From NCBI RefSeq assembly GCF_040270295.1, contig NZ_JBELOE010000076.1: DNA of 64,000 nucleotides. One strand, 5' to 3'. This document shows positions 20,391 through 29,464 of this stretch, piece by piece. A model generated the notes under the pieces. That model saw nothing but the letters and a program-made list of their open reading frames with translations, had not been told where the DNA came from and did no database searches. Positions within the stretch are counted from its first letter, which is position 1. Each line of letters begins with the position of its first letter. A program made the position numbers and the translations under genes. Source of the DNA: Catenovulum sediminis (GTDB lineage: Bacteria; Pseudomonadota; Gammaproteobacteria; Enterobacterales; Alteromonadaceae).

Positions 20391-20867
20391 TTACCGAATT
20401 TTTAAACGTCTGCGATATTTTCGTAACAGTAAAAACGCCCAAGGCCAAATAAATGTGTTAGTCACTACAGGCCACATAAGTTCGGGCAGGAAATATGCTG
20501 TTGTTAAAAAATGCTGGATCCAATAATCGCCTAAATGATAAAACGCACTCACTAACCCTACAATAAGCGCTTGTTGCCATAAAGAAAAGTTGCGAATTGT
20601 TAAATAATTCGCCGAAGCAATATAAGTTACCAGCGCTAATATCAGAGCATGTACGCCTAATACACTCCCCAACAATATATCCAAGATGAAACCACAAACC
20701 CAGGCTGTGCCCACATTAACTCGATGTGGCAGTGCAATAGCCCAATAAAAAAGTACCAGCAGTATCCAGTCAGGCCGGAATGACTCTAGCATTTTAGGCA
20801 TAGGCGCAATAGCTAAAATTAACGCAAACAACAAGGTTAATGCTATTAATGTGCGGGATCCAATCAA
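20391..20867 (-). CDS. mreD: Rod shape-determining protein MreD
   Basis: 158-residue polytopic inner-membrane protein of the elongasome with five or six helices and the family segment GFILDILLGSVLGVHAL. It links MreB/MreC to RodA-PBP2. The start is TTG at 20865-20867, overlapping the mreC stop TGA (TTGA). No ATG is available nearby in frame, so the non-canonical start is well supported by the translational coupling. Confidence 0.9.
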   Translation of the reverse strand: MIGSRTLIALTLLFALILAIAPMPKMLESFRPDWILLVLFYWAIALPHRVNVGTAWVCGFILDILLGSVLGVHALILALVTYIASANYLTIRNFSLWQQALIVGLVSAFYHLGDYWIQHFLTTAYFLPELMWPVVTNTFIWPWAFLLLRKYRRRLKIR

Positions 20868-21751
20868 GGGATTAATGCCTCCGCTTCTTCAGCCAAGTTT
20901 TTTAAAGCGCCTTTTTGGGGCTGTTTCTCAGCATCTGGTGGCCATAATAATAATAAATATCTGACTCTATCTAATGCCGCAATCGGTCTAGCCTGTATTT
21001 GTGCAAAGGGTAAACTTTCGTTACTGACGACACTGCTGACTTCAGCGACTGGATAGCCCTCAGGAAACCGTTGCCCCAAACCCGAACTAATTAACCTGTC
21101 TCCCACTTTAATATCCGTTGAATGTGGTACAAAACTTAATTCAATTCGGCTCCATGAGCCTGTTCCTATCGCAATACTGCGCACCGCATTACGTTCGACT
21201 CGAACAGGGATAGCATGGGTATGGTCACTGATTAACAACACCCTACTTGTCGTCGTTCCAACACTAACGACTTGACCTACGATACCATTTTCGTCTAATA
21301 CGGCCTGACCTTCATAAACACCATTTAACGACCCACGATTGAGTACCAGTTGATGACTATTCGGGTTACTTTCAACCGACATAACTTCGGTCACCATTTT
21401 ACGTATATCCTGTCGCAGCGGTGAACCTAATAAGGCCCGTAAACGATCATTTTCACGCTCTAGAAAGCGCATCCTTTGTAAGCGCTCGCTAAGCAATAGA
21501 TGAGATTCACGCAGACGTGCATTTTCGTCCAATAGATCTGAACGAGACGAGAGGGATTCTGCAGACCAGTCCAATAAACGTTGCGGCAAATTTGCTGCAT
21601 ACATAATCGGACTGACCATTGAATTTAAATAAACCCTGATAGAATCGAAGCCTTGCATTCTATGATCTACGAACATTAAAACGAAAGACAACAAAATTGC
21701 AATAATTATTCGGGTTTGTGGTTCTGGCCCATTAGCAAATAACGGCGTCAT
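20864..21751 (-). CDS. mreC: Rod shape-determining protein MreC
   Basis: 295-residue bitopic protein of the cell-elongation complex. An N-terminal membrane helix is at about residues 13-28 (RIIIAILLSFVLMFVDHRM), followed by a coiled coil at about 70-108 (LLDENARLRESHLLLSERL). The periplasmic double beta-barrel contains VLNRGSLNGVYEGQAVLDE and VLLISDHTHAIPVRVERN. It starts 5 bases after the mreB stop and overlaps mreD. Confidence 0.95.
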   Translation of the reverse strand: MTPLFANGPEPQTRIIIAILLSFVLMFVDHRMQGFDSIRVYLNSMVSPIMYAANLPQRLLDWSAESLSSRSDLLDENARLRESHLLLSERLQRMRFLERENDRLRALLGSPLRQDIRKMVTEVMSVESNPNSHQLVLNRGSLNGVYEGQAVLDENGIVGQVVSVGTTTSRVLLISDHTHAIPVRVERNAVRSIAIGTGSWSRIELSFVPHSTDIKVGDRLISSGLGQRFPEGYPVAEVSSVVSNESLPFAQIQARPIAALDRVRYLLLLWPPDAEKQPQKGALKNLAEEAEALIP

Positions 21752-21756
21752 GCGAC

Positions 21757-22803
21757 TTAATCATACGCAAATAAATCACCACCGTGCATATCGATCATAT
21801 CGATAGCTTTACCACCACCTCGCGCGACACAGGTTAGCGGATCATCTGCAATCACAACTGGGATGCCAGTTTCTTCCATCAACAAACGATCTAAGTCTCG
21901 CAATAATGCACCACCACCGGTTAACACCATACCGCGCTCACTGATATCGGAAGCGAGTTCTGGAGGAGATTGCTCTAGCGCAACCATGACCGCACTGACA
22001 ATACCTTGTAAAGGTTCTTGCAAAGCTTCCAAGATTTCATTGCTATTTAAGGTAAAGCTGCGCGGTACACCTTCTGCCACATTGCGACCACGCACTTCTA
22101 TTTCGCGTACTTCATCGCCAGGATAAGCAGAGCCAATTTCGTGTTTAATTCGCTCAGCAGTTGCCTCACCAATTAAACTACCAAAATTACGACGCACATA
22201 TGAAATAATCGCTTCATCAAATTTATCACCACCAATACGCACCGATGATGAATAAACAATACCGTTTAATGAAATAATGGCAACTTCTGTGGTGCCCCCG
22301 CCAATATCAACAACCATAGACCCTGTTGGTTCAGACACTGGCAAATCTGCCCCTATCGCGGCGGCCATAGGTTCTTCAATCAAATAAACCTCACGCGCAC
22401 CTGCTCCCAATGCAGATTCTTTAATCGCTCTTTGCTCTACCTGGGTTGCGCCACAAGGTACACAAATTAAAACGCGCGGACTTGGGCGTAATAAGTTGTT
22501 GTTGTGTACTTGTTTAATAAAATACTGCAACATTTTTTCGGTTACATAAAAGTCAGCAATGACACCGTCTTTCATTGGCCGAATGGCTTTAATATTACCA
22601 GGCGTACGACCTAACATTTGTTTAGCTGCTGCACCGACTGCTGCAACTGAACGCTGTCCACCCGCTCTTTCCTGACGGATTGCAACAACCGATGGTTCAT
22701 TTAAAACAATACCTTGATCTTTTACATAGATTAGGGTGTTTGCTGTACCCAAATCGATTGAAAGATCGTTTGAAAATATTCCACGAAGCTTTTTTAAAAA
22801 CAT
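21757..22803 (-). CDS. mreB: Rod shape-determining actin MreB
   Basis: Bacterial actin that directs lateral wall synthesis. From the ATG at 22801-22803 it is 348 residues and begins MFLKKLRGIFSNDLSIDLGT, matching E. coli MreB (347) end to end. The frame stays open upstream to 22875, but those 24 residues (MPILCRVGKV...) have no counterpart in the family, so the shorter start is chosen. Nucleotide-binding motifs DLGTANTLIYVK, VVDIGGGTTEVAI and VLTGGGALLRDLD are intact. First gene of the mre block, 100 bases after the slt stop. Confidence 0.97.
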   Translation of the reverse strand: MFLKKLRGIFSNDLSIDLGTANTLIYVKDQGIVLNEPSVVAIRQERAGGQRSVAAVGAAAKQMLGRTPGNIKAIRPMKDGVIADFYVTEKMLQYFIKQVHNNNLLRPSPRVLICVPCGATQVEQRAIKESALGAGAREVYLIEEPMAAAIGADLPVSEPTGSMVVDIGGGTTEVAIISLNGIVYSSSVRIGGDKFDEAIISYVRRNFGSLIGEATAERIKHEIGSAYPGDEVREIEVRGRNVAEGVPRSFTLNSNEILEALQEPLQGIVSAVMVALEQSPPELASDISERGMVLTGGGALLRDLDRLLMEETGIPVVIADDPLTCVARGGGKAIDMIDMHGGDLFAYD

Positions 22804-22903
22804 GGGGAGGGATCCCTTAGCAATACTAGACGGCAAAATTGCGCTAACTTTACCAACGCGGCAAAGAATGGGCAAGTAATGCCTTTGATTTATGTCTTAT
22901 TTT

Positions 22904-24835
22904 TTAATCTGCACGGATCACTTTTTTGTTGATCACCTGACTAAATATATTTTTTGGTTGTTCGTTCATCATTTCGTACACTTGTTGATAGGCAAGTACC
23001 GCTTTGACATATTCCCGTGTCTCGTGATACGGGATTGTTTCGATCCAGATATCAAGCGGCAATGCTTTGTTTTGCGGCAACCAGCGTAAAACTCGGCTAT
23101 AACCCGCGTTATAAGAGGCGATAGCCAATGGCACTTGCCCATTCAAGCGTTCCGTTAATTCAGATAAATACCTTGTGCCCATTCTAACATTTGTTTCAGG
23201 TTCATATAAACGACGAGTGTTAAAACGACGCCCTTCCAGTGTTTTCGCTGTGGCTGGCATAATTTGCATTAATCCCCGTGCACCCGCTGATGAATGCGCA
23301 TCGGCCATAAATGTACTTTCGCGTCGGCTAATAGCCAATGCCAAGGTAAAATCGATCCCCGCTTGTTTGCTAAATTTTTGATATATAGATTCATATGCTT
23401 TGGGGAACCGCAATGCGACTTCGTCGTTTTGTCCGGCTTGTGATATTGCGCGCAATGCCTGATCATGCCAGCGCCATTGGTGTGCTAAATAAGCAGCGTT
23501 TGCCAGTTCGGTTTTAGTCAGTGTTTTTTTAAATTGGTACCATTCCCTGCGTGCATTTACAAACTGTTCCAATTGCAAAAACTCATATGCTCGGCGAGCT
23601 GCAGGGGCTTGGCTGATTTTTTCCTGTATCGCGACGTCTATTTCGACACTTTGATGGTTCAACTGATATTTATAATCACTACGCGCCGCGGCTAAAAAGC
23701 CGTAGTAATGTCGCATACCGGCAAGCTCTTGCATATTTTGTCGAGCGGTCACTTCTATTCCAAGTTGCTCCTGAGCACGTGCCAGCCAATACCGGTTGAT
23801 TGCCAAACTTTGCAAGTTTTGGGGCAAACTTTGAATCAAACTGGCGACTTGGATCCAGTTTTCTTCACGTAAATAGGTGGCTAAATGCCAGTGTACTATC
23901 TTTGCATCTTTTAATTGTGCAGGCACACGGGACAGCCAGTGTTTGCTTTCGGCATGACCTTTGCTCGCCAAAGCCAAAGCAAAACGATAGCTGAGTTGCC
24001 CCAACTGCTCTTCGGTAAAAGGATATTGCAGTGATACTTTATCAAAATGAGATAATGCCACATCCGGATCTCGCCAAATAAGACGCTTCAATCCGTAAAA
24101 TTGAATGGCGGCATAATCAGCATCCTGACGTGGAAAATATTTATGCTTAGTAATAGCTGCGGGGTTACGGCGTACTCTGTGCCATAATTTAGCCCAGCTA
24201 CGATCTTCCTTTGGTAATAATTTTGTCAAATAAGGGATCAAGGTGTGACTACCACCATCTGCGGCTTTAATCACACGCTCGCGAATCATCTCATTAGTTC
24301 TTAAGCCATTATCTGCCCATTTTTCAAACAATGCGTCACAAGCTTTGGGCTGTGATTTACCCACAACCCATAATGTTCGAATCTGGTCTGCAATATCTTT
24401 TATCCGCGCGCCAATTTTTAATTGAAAACTCAGATTGTGACAATTCAACTCTGCGTCGCTAGTTGCCTTAAAATCGTTGATAAAGGTTATCGCGTCCCCT
24501 TTTTTAGCTAAATATTCCAACCAAGGTCGACGCAGTGGCCATTCTAACGGAGTGCCTTCATAGATATTCAAAAATTCTCTAATTTTTTGTTTGTTAGATA
24601 AATATGGATGATTTTTTAGATAAGCCAGCTCGACATACGGAAATAAGGGGTAGTCACCCATTTTTTGACGCCATTTTTGCACTGTCGCATAAGACCCTGA
24701 TTGAGCTTCGCGCAGCGCGTCGACATACCACACCCTTTGCTGTACCAATTGTTCTGATTGTTCAGACATTAGATTGGCCAATGAGCAGAATGAGATAGAA
24801 AAAAATAAACAAAAAATAGCGTAGTTTTTGCGCAT
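22904..24835 (-). CDS. slt: Soluble lytic murein transglycosylase
   Basis: Periplasmic exo-lytic transglycosylase, 643 residues like E. coli Slt70 with its signal. A signal peptide (NYAIFCLFFSISFCSLANL) leads into the alpha-superhelical U and linker domains. The C-terminal GEWL domain carries the catalytic E506 in SRRESTFMADAHSSAGARG, followed by LMQIMPATAK and SYNAGY. It cuts glycan strands with formation of 1,6-anhydromuramic ends. It lies on the same strand just ahead of mreB; whether the two share transcripts is not visible. Divergent from fadB. Confidence 0.93.
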   Translation of the reverse strand: MRKNYAIFCLFFSISFCSLANLMSEQSEQLVQQRVWYVDALREAQSGSYATVQKWRQKMGDYPLFPYVELAYLKNHPYLSNKQKIREFLNIYEGTPLEWPLRRPWLEYLAKKGDAITFINDFKATSDAELNCHNLSFQLKIGARIKDIADQIRTLWVVGKSQPKACDALFEKWADNGLRTNEMIRERVIKAADGGSHTLIPYLTKLLPKEDRSWAKLWHRVRRNPAAITKHKYFPRQDADYAAIQFYGLKRLIWRDPDVALSHFDKVSLQYPFTEEQLGQLSYRFALALASKGHAESKHWLSRVPAQLKDAKIVHWHLATYLREENWIQVASLIQSLPQNLQSLAINRYWLARAQEQLGIEVTARQNMQELAGMRHYYGFLAAARSDYKYQLNHQSVEIDVAIQEKISQAPAARRAYEFLQLEQFVNARREWYQFKKTLTKTELANAAYLAHQWRWHDQALRAISQAGQNDEVALRFPKAYESIYQKFSKQAGIDFTLALAISRRESTFMADAHSSAGARGLMQIMPATAKTLEGRRFNTRRLYEPETNVRMGTRYLSELTERLNGQVPLAIASYNAGYSRVLRWLPQNKALPLDIWIETIPYHETREYVKAVLAYQQVYEMMNEQPKNIFSQVINKKVIRAD

Positions 24836-24920
24836 AAATTATTTTTACTAGCCTATATTTATATGAACACTTTAGAGCCTTTTTTCTCGAACGCAAGATC
24901 AAGTTCAAAATCAAACAGAC

Positions 24921-24942
24921 AATTCAAACATCCGTTTGAATT
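24921..24942. promoter_or_regulatory. PsrA-type operator upstream of fadBA
   Basis: AATTCAAAC-ATCC-GTTTGAATT is a perfect 9-4-9 palindrome 74 bases before the fadB start. It fits the known PsrA consensus of CAAAC and GTTTG arms separated by a short spacer. PsrA is the TetR-family fatty-acid sensor that represses beta-oxidation genes in Pseudomonas and in Shewanella-type bacteria. The site could also affect divergent slt. No psrA gene is in the window. Confidence 0.8.
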
Positions 24943-25015
24943 TTTAAAAATTTTGGTTAAACTCTATTCAATTACATTTTATTAACACCCTTCATTTTAA
25001 CTGCGGGAGCTTTAA

Positions 25016-27163
25016 ATGATATATCAGGGCACCAACCTAACGCTGCAACCACTCGATAACGGGTTAGCCGAGCTTGTTTTAGATGCAGAAGGTTCTGTCA
25101 ATAAGTTTGACAAAGCAACGCTTGAGTCGTTCCATCATGCCATTGAAGCAGCTAAAACCGCGAAACTCAATGGTTTATTAATTACCAGCCGTAAAGCGGC
25201 TTTTATAGTCGGTGCAGATATCACTGAGTTTCTGGAAAAATTTTCCCTACCGATTTCCGAGCTTGCGGGGTGGTTACGTGAAGCAACCAATATCTTTGAC
25301 AAATTGGAAGATCTGCCATTTCCAACTGTCAGTGCGATAAATGGCTTTGCGCTAGGTGGTGGCTGTGAAGCTATCTTGGCGACCGATTTTAGAATTGCAG
25401 ATAACACAGCCAAAATCGGCTTACCCGAAGTGAAACTGGGTATTATGCCCGGTTTTGGCGGTACGGTGAGAATGTCTCGCTTGTTAGGTGCTGACAATGC
25501 GATGGAATTAATTACAACAGGCAAAGAATTAAATGCAGATAAAGCGCTTAAATTAGGACTGGTAGATGCAGTTGTTGAGCCGCAAAGCTTAAGGCGCGCA
25601 GGTTTGGATTGTTTACACAAAGCAGTGGCTGGTGACTTTGACTGGCGAGCAAGACGCCAAATAAAACTAGCGCCACTGAAGTTAGACAACACTGAATCAG
25701 CGATGAGCTTTTCATTAGCCAAAGCGATGGTCGCCCAACAAGCAGGTCAACATTACCCTGCCCCAATGATGGCTGTCAAAACCATAGAGCAAGGTGCTAG
25801 TTTACATCGTGACGAGGCAATGCGCATTGAAAATCAAAACTTTGTGCAATTGACACAAACACCTCAAGCACAAGCGTTAGTCGGCTTATTTTTAGCGGAT
25901 CAAAAAGTAAAAGCACTAGGTAAGCTACATACTAAATCCGCCGCTCCCATTTCTCAGGTCGGCGTTTTAGGTGCCGGTATAATGGGTGGTGGCATTGCCT
26001 ATCAAGCCGCTTATAAAGGCACCGCCGTTGTGTTGAAAGATATTCAACCTAATGCGTTAGATTTAGGTATGGCCGAAGCGGCCAAATTATTACTTAAAGC
26101 AAACGAACGTAAAAAAATTGATAATAAACAAGTTACACAGATTTTAACGCGAATTAAACCGACTTTAGAGGATTCAGCGTTACATGACTGCGATATTATT
26201 ATTGAAGCGGTTGTCGAAAATAAAAATATAAAAGCGCAGGTTTTACAAAATACAGAAACTCAGGTTAGAAAAAACTGTATATTAGCCAGCAACACCTCCA
26301 CCATATCGATTACTGAGCTTAGTCAGTCACTTATCGATCCCAGTCGATTTTGCGGCATGCATTTTTTTAACCCTGTCCCTAAAATGCCGCTCGTTGAAGT
26401 CATTCGAGGCGCTAAAACCTCTGAAGAAACGATATCGAGTGTTGTCAGTTTTGCTAAACAGATGGGAAAGACGCCAATTGTCGTTAATGATTGCCCAGGT
26501 TTTTTTGTGAACCGAGTATTGTTTCCTTATTTGGCGGCCTTTAATCAATTATTAGTTGATGGCGCTTATTTCCAGCAAGTAGATAAAATTATGGAGCGTC
26601 AATTCGGTTGGCCGATGGGACCTGCATATTTGCTAGATGTGATCGGAATTGATACTGCATTTCATGCACAAGGCGTAATGGCAGAAGGATTTCCAAAGCG
26701 CATGCCTATGCCAACACTAAATGTGTTACAAGCTCTGCATCAAAACAAGTCATTCGGTCAGAAAAGCGGCACGGGTTTTTATCAATACAGCAAAGATAAA
26801 AAGGGAAAACTGCAAAAACAAGCCGCCTCTTTCGTGGATAGTCATCTAGCTGAATACAATGTACAAAAACAAACTCTGAATGAGCAGGATATTATCGATC
26901 GTTTAATGCTGCCGATGATTAATGAATGTGTATTGTGTCTCGAAGAAGGCATTGTAGCCAGTCCAGAAGAAGCAGATATGGCACTTATTTACGGGCTTGG
27001 CTTTCCACCATTTAGAGGTGGGGTTTTCCGTATGCTCCAACAAACTGGCTTATCTAAAATTGTAGAGAATGCAAAGCGCTTTGAGCATTTAGGACCTTTG
27101 TATCACCTGAGCGAAGACTTTAAAGATAAAGCTGCGCAACAGAAAAATTACTTAATCAAATAA
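25016..27163 (+). CDS. fadB: Fatty-acid oxidation complex alpha subunit FadB
   Basis: Multifunctional 715-residue enzyme with enoyl-CoA hydratase/isomerase (N-terminal) and L-3-hydroxyacyl-CoA dehydrogenase (C-terminal) activities. Hydratase glutamates E118 (GGGCEAIL) and E138 (GLPEVKLGIMPGFGGT) are at the E. coli positions within one residue. The NAD-binding motif GVLGAGIMGGGIAY begins near residue 320, and the dehydrogenase catalytic segment is GMHFFNPVPKMPLVEVI. Start ATG has a GGGAG site 5-8 bases upstream. First gene of fadBA; the PsrA-like palindrome upstream suggests induction by long-chain acyl-CoA. Confidence 0.97.
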   Translation: MIYQGTNLTLQPLDNGLAELVLDAEGSVNKFDKATLESFHHAIEAAKTAKLNGLLITSRKAAFIVGADITEFLEKFSLPISELAGWLREATNIFDKLEDLPFPTVSAINGFALGGGCEAILATDFRIADNTAKIGLPEVKLGIMPGFGGTVRMSRLLGADNAMELITTGKELNADKALKLGLVDAVVEPQSLRRAGLDCLHKAVAGDFDWRARRQIKLAPLKLDNTESAMSFSLAKAMVAQQAGQHYPAPMMAVKTIEQGASLHRDEAMRIENQNFVQLTQTPQAQALVGLFLADQKVKALGKLHTKSAAPISQVGVLGAGIMGGGIAYQAAYKGTAVVLKDIQPNALDLGMAEAAKLLLKANERKKIDNKQVTQILTRIKPTLEDSALHDCDIIIEAVVENKNIKAQVLQNTETQVRKNCILASNTSTISITELSQSLIDPSRFCGMHFFNPVPKMPLVEVIRGAKTSEETISSVVSFAKQMGKTPIVVNDCPGFFVNRVLFPYLAAFNQLLVDGAYFQQVDKIMERQFGWPMGPAYLLDVIGIDTAFHAQGVMAEGFPKRMPMPTLNVLQALHQNKSFGQKSGTGFYQYSKDKKGKLQKQAASFVDSHLAEYNVQKQTLNEQDIIDRLMLPMINECVLCLEEGIVASPEEADMALIYGLGFPPFRGGVFRMLQQTGLSKIVENAKRFEHLGPLYHLSEDFKDKAAQQKNYLIK

Positions 27164-27176
27164 CGGGGTAGTTAAA

Positions 27177-28343
27177 ATGCAAGAAGTTGTTATCGTTGAC
27201 GCGATCCGCACCCCAATGGGGCGTTCAAAAGCAGGTGTATTTCGTAATGTCCGTGCTGAAGATTTATCTGCTCATATTATGCAAAGTTTATTAGCCAGAA
27301 ACCCTGCAATAGACGCTAATGAAATAGAGGATGTTATATGGGGTTGTGTGATGCAAACTTTAGAACAAGGTTTTAATATTGCACGCAATGCCGCCTTGTT
27401 AGCCGGATTACCCAAAAATGTCGCCGCCGTTACCGTTAATCGTTTGTGTGGCTCTTCAATGCAAGCATTGCATGATGCCAGTAGAAGTATTATGACAGGC
27501 ATGGGTGATGTTTTTCTTATTGGCGGTGTTGAACATATGGGACATATTCCGATGACACATGGTGTTGATTTTCATCCCGGTCTGGCCAAAAATACCGCAA
27601 AAGGTGCTGGCTCGATGGGGCTGACCGCTGAAATGCTGGCTCGTGTGCATAATATTAGTCGCCAACGACAAGATGAATTTGCCATGCGCTCGCATCAAAG
27701 AGCGCATCAAGCGACCATAAACAATGACTTTGCGAGCGAAATTGTTGCACTGAATGGCCATGATGCGGAAGGTCAATTGGTTCGGGTTAAAACAGACGAA
27801 GTCATTCGTCCAGAAACCAATTTAGAAGGGTTAGCTAAACTCCGACCGGTATTTGATCCAAAAAATGGTAGTGTTACCGCAGGCAATGCGTCTGCTTTAT
27901 CTGACGGTGCTGCTGGTTTGTTAGTCATGTCGACAGAAAAAGCAAAAGTGTTGGGGTTAAAACCTATCGCAAAAGTCAAAAGCATGGCGGTTGCCGGTTG
28001 CGACCCCTCAGTGATGGGTTATGGCCCAGTTCCGGCGACACTAAAAGCATTGCAACGAGCCGGTTTAAGCGTATCCGATATTGATTTATTTGAATTAAAC
28101 GAGGCTTTTGCCGCCCAATCTCTGCCCGTAGTGCAAGATTTAGGCTTACTGGAACAATTAGATGATAAAGTAAACTTAAATGGCGGTGCAATTGCACTAG
28201 GCCACCCTTTGGGATGTTCTGGTGCGCGTATCAGTACAACCTTACTCCATTTAATGCAGCGTAAAGATGCGAGCTTGGGAGTAGCGACTATGTGTATTGG
28301 TTTAGGCCAGGGTATTACAACTGTATTTGAGCGCTTAAATTAA
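27177..28343 (+). CDS. fadA: 3-ketoacyl-CoA thiolase FadA
   Basis: Thiolase (beta) subunit of the fatty-acid oxidation complex that releases acetyl-CoA in each cycle. 388 residues. The nucleophile is C91 (NRLCGSSMQALHD); the base pair is H343 (GHPLGCSGAR) and C373 in CIGLGQG, the variant typical of FadA rather than AtoB. It starts 13 bases after fadB and is followed by a hairpin terminator. Confidence 0.97.
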   Translation: MQEVVIVDAIRTPMGRSKAGVFRNVRAEDLSAHIMQSLLARNPAIDANEIEDVIWGCVMQTLEQGFNIARNAALLAGLPKNVAAVTVNRLCGSSMQALHDASRSIMTGMGDVFLIGGVEHMGHIPMTHGVDFHPGLAKNTAKGAGSMGLTAEMLARVHNISRQRQDEFAMRSHQRAHQATINNDFASEIVALNGHDAEGQLVRVKTDEVIRPETNLEGLAKLRPVFDPKNGSVTAGNASALSDGAAGLLVMSTEKAKVLGLKPIAKVKSMAVAGCDPSVMGYGPVPATLKALQRAGLSVSDIDLFELNEAFAAQSLPVVQDLGLLEQLDDKVNLNGGAIALGHPLGCSGARISTTLLHLMQRKDASLGVATMCIGLGQGITTVFERLN

Positions 28344-28362
28344 CACATTCCACTATTGACTT

Positions 28363-28388
28363 TAGGCCTGTTGTTTAGGCCTAGTTTT
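28363..28388 (+). terminator. Terminator after fadBA
   Basis: TAGGCCT and AGGCCTA form a 7-bp stem around a 7-base loop, followed by GTTTTC. It lies 20 bases after the fadA stop. The T-run is short, so efficiency may be moderate. Confidence 0.6.
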
Positions 28389-28543
28389 CTGCAAAAAATG
28401 GCGGTTTTGCGAATAGCCCCTCAAAAATTAAACCTGTGGCTTTAATCCCAACTGGTAAAAACTTTGGAATCACATACAATTAAGCAGTATTTAATTAATA
28501 ACGCTTTAAGCTTTACCTCTCTAATTAAAAAAGGGATACAAAA

Positions 28544-29332
28544 ATGAAATCACAAAGCACATTAAAACTCGCCATCGCTGCTGCTTGTTTAGCAGCGTCA
28601 AGCACAGCACACGCCGATATGATCTTAGGTTTATACGCTGGCGCGCAGTACTGGAATATTGAACCTGAAGGCCAATTTGGCACAGAACAGGACGATCAAG
28701 AAACCTTTAACTTTGATTCAACTGCCAATGCCTCTTTTTACGCTGCTTTAGAGCATCCGATTCCATTGGTGCCTAACTTAAAGGTCCGCCACAACCAAAT
28801 GGATGGATTATCCGGTAATGGTACAGTTGACGGGACTTTTACCTTTGGTGGCGAAACTTACCAAAGTAGTACAGACGTTATGGTTGATGCCGATCTAACC
28901 AATACCGATTACACCTTATATTATGAAATTTTTGATAATGGGTTAGTCAGTTTTGATTTTGGTGTCAATGTAAAACATATTGATGCCATCATTAATGCAG
29001 AAGGTAACACTCAAAGTGGTACAGGCAATAATCGAGAAACCGCGACAGAAGAATTTAGCGGTTATGTGCCTATGGGTTATGTCGCAGCAGCCATTGGTTT
29101 GCCGCTAACAGGATTGTCTGTGTATGGTGATTTTAGCTTATTGGCAATTGGCGATCATAGCTTAAGCGATTATCAGGTGGGTGTTGCATATGAGTTTATA
29201 GATAATCTAGCCGTTGATATGAGTGTACAAGCAGGTTACAGAAGTTTTGCACTAGAATTAGATGATTTAGAAGGTATCTATACTGATTTAGACTTTGCTG
29301 GGTTTTATGCAGGTTTAGAAGTTCACTTCTAA
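28544..29332 (+). CDS. TIGR04219-type outer-membrane beta-barrel protein
   Basis: 262-residue outer-membrane protein found across Alteromonadales and Vibrionales, function unknown. The signal peptide ends STAHA before DMILGLYAGAQYW. The mature start GLYAG..YW, the segment HPIPLVPNLKVRHNQMDG, and the terminal GFYAGLEVHF are the family hallmarks, with the C-terminal Phe of a Bam-dependent barrel. It stands alone between two terminators, so it is probably monocistronic. Confidence 0.85.
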   Translation: MKSQSTLKLAIAAACLAASSTAHADMILGLYAGAQYWNIEPEGQFGTEQDDQETFNFDSTANASFYAALEHPIPLVPNLKVRHNQMDGLSGNGTVDGTFTFGGETYQSSTDVMVDADLTNTDYTLYYEIFDNGLVSFDFGVNVKHIDAIINAEGNTQSGTGNNRETATEEFSGYVPMGYVAAAIGLPLTGLSVYGDFSLLAIGDHSLSDYQVGVAYEFIDNLAVDMSVQAGYRSFALELDDLEGIYTDLDFAGFYAGLEVHF

Positions 29333-29382
29333 GATAAGCATTTTCTTGTTAATGCATCCGAAACACCCCGTTGAAAACAATA

Positions 29383-29407
29383 AAACCGCTCTCTGAGCGG
29401 TTTTTTT
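29383..29407 (+). terminator. Rho-independent terminator
   Basis: AAACCGCTC-TCT-GAGCGGTTT makes a 9-bp stem followed by seven T residues in total. It ends the outer-membrane gene and, read in reverse, could help stop the eleven-gene minus-strand operon that ends at 29465. Confidence 0.88.
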
Positions 29408-29464
29408 ATTCTCTACTGAAAGGTAAAGATTACGACTAAGGGTATTTACGCTGAACAACAGCGG

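Noticed and set aside
22804..22875. N-terminal extension of MreB
   Set aside because: 24 residues without family counterpart; the ATG at 22803 gives the canonical start and length.
25135..25722. Minus-strand open frame of 195 codons inside fadB
   Set aside because: Long only because of the codon bias of fadB on the other strand; no motif, ribosome site or neighbour support.
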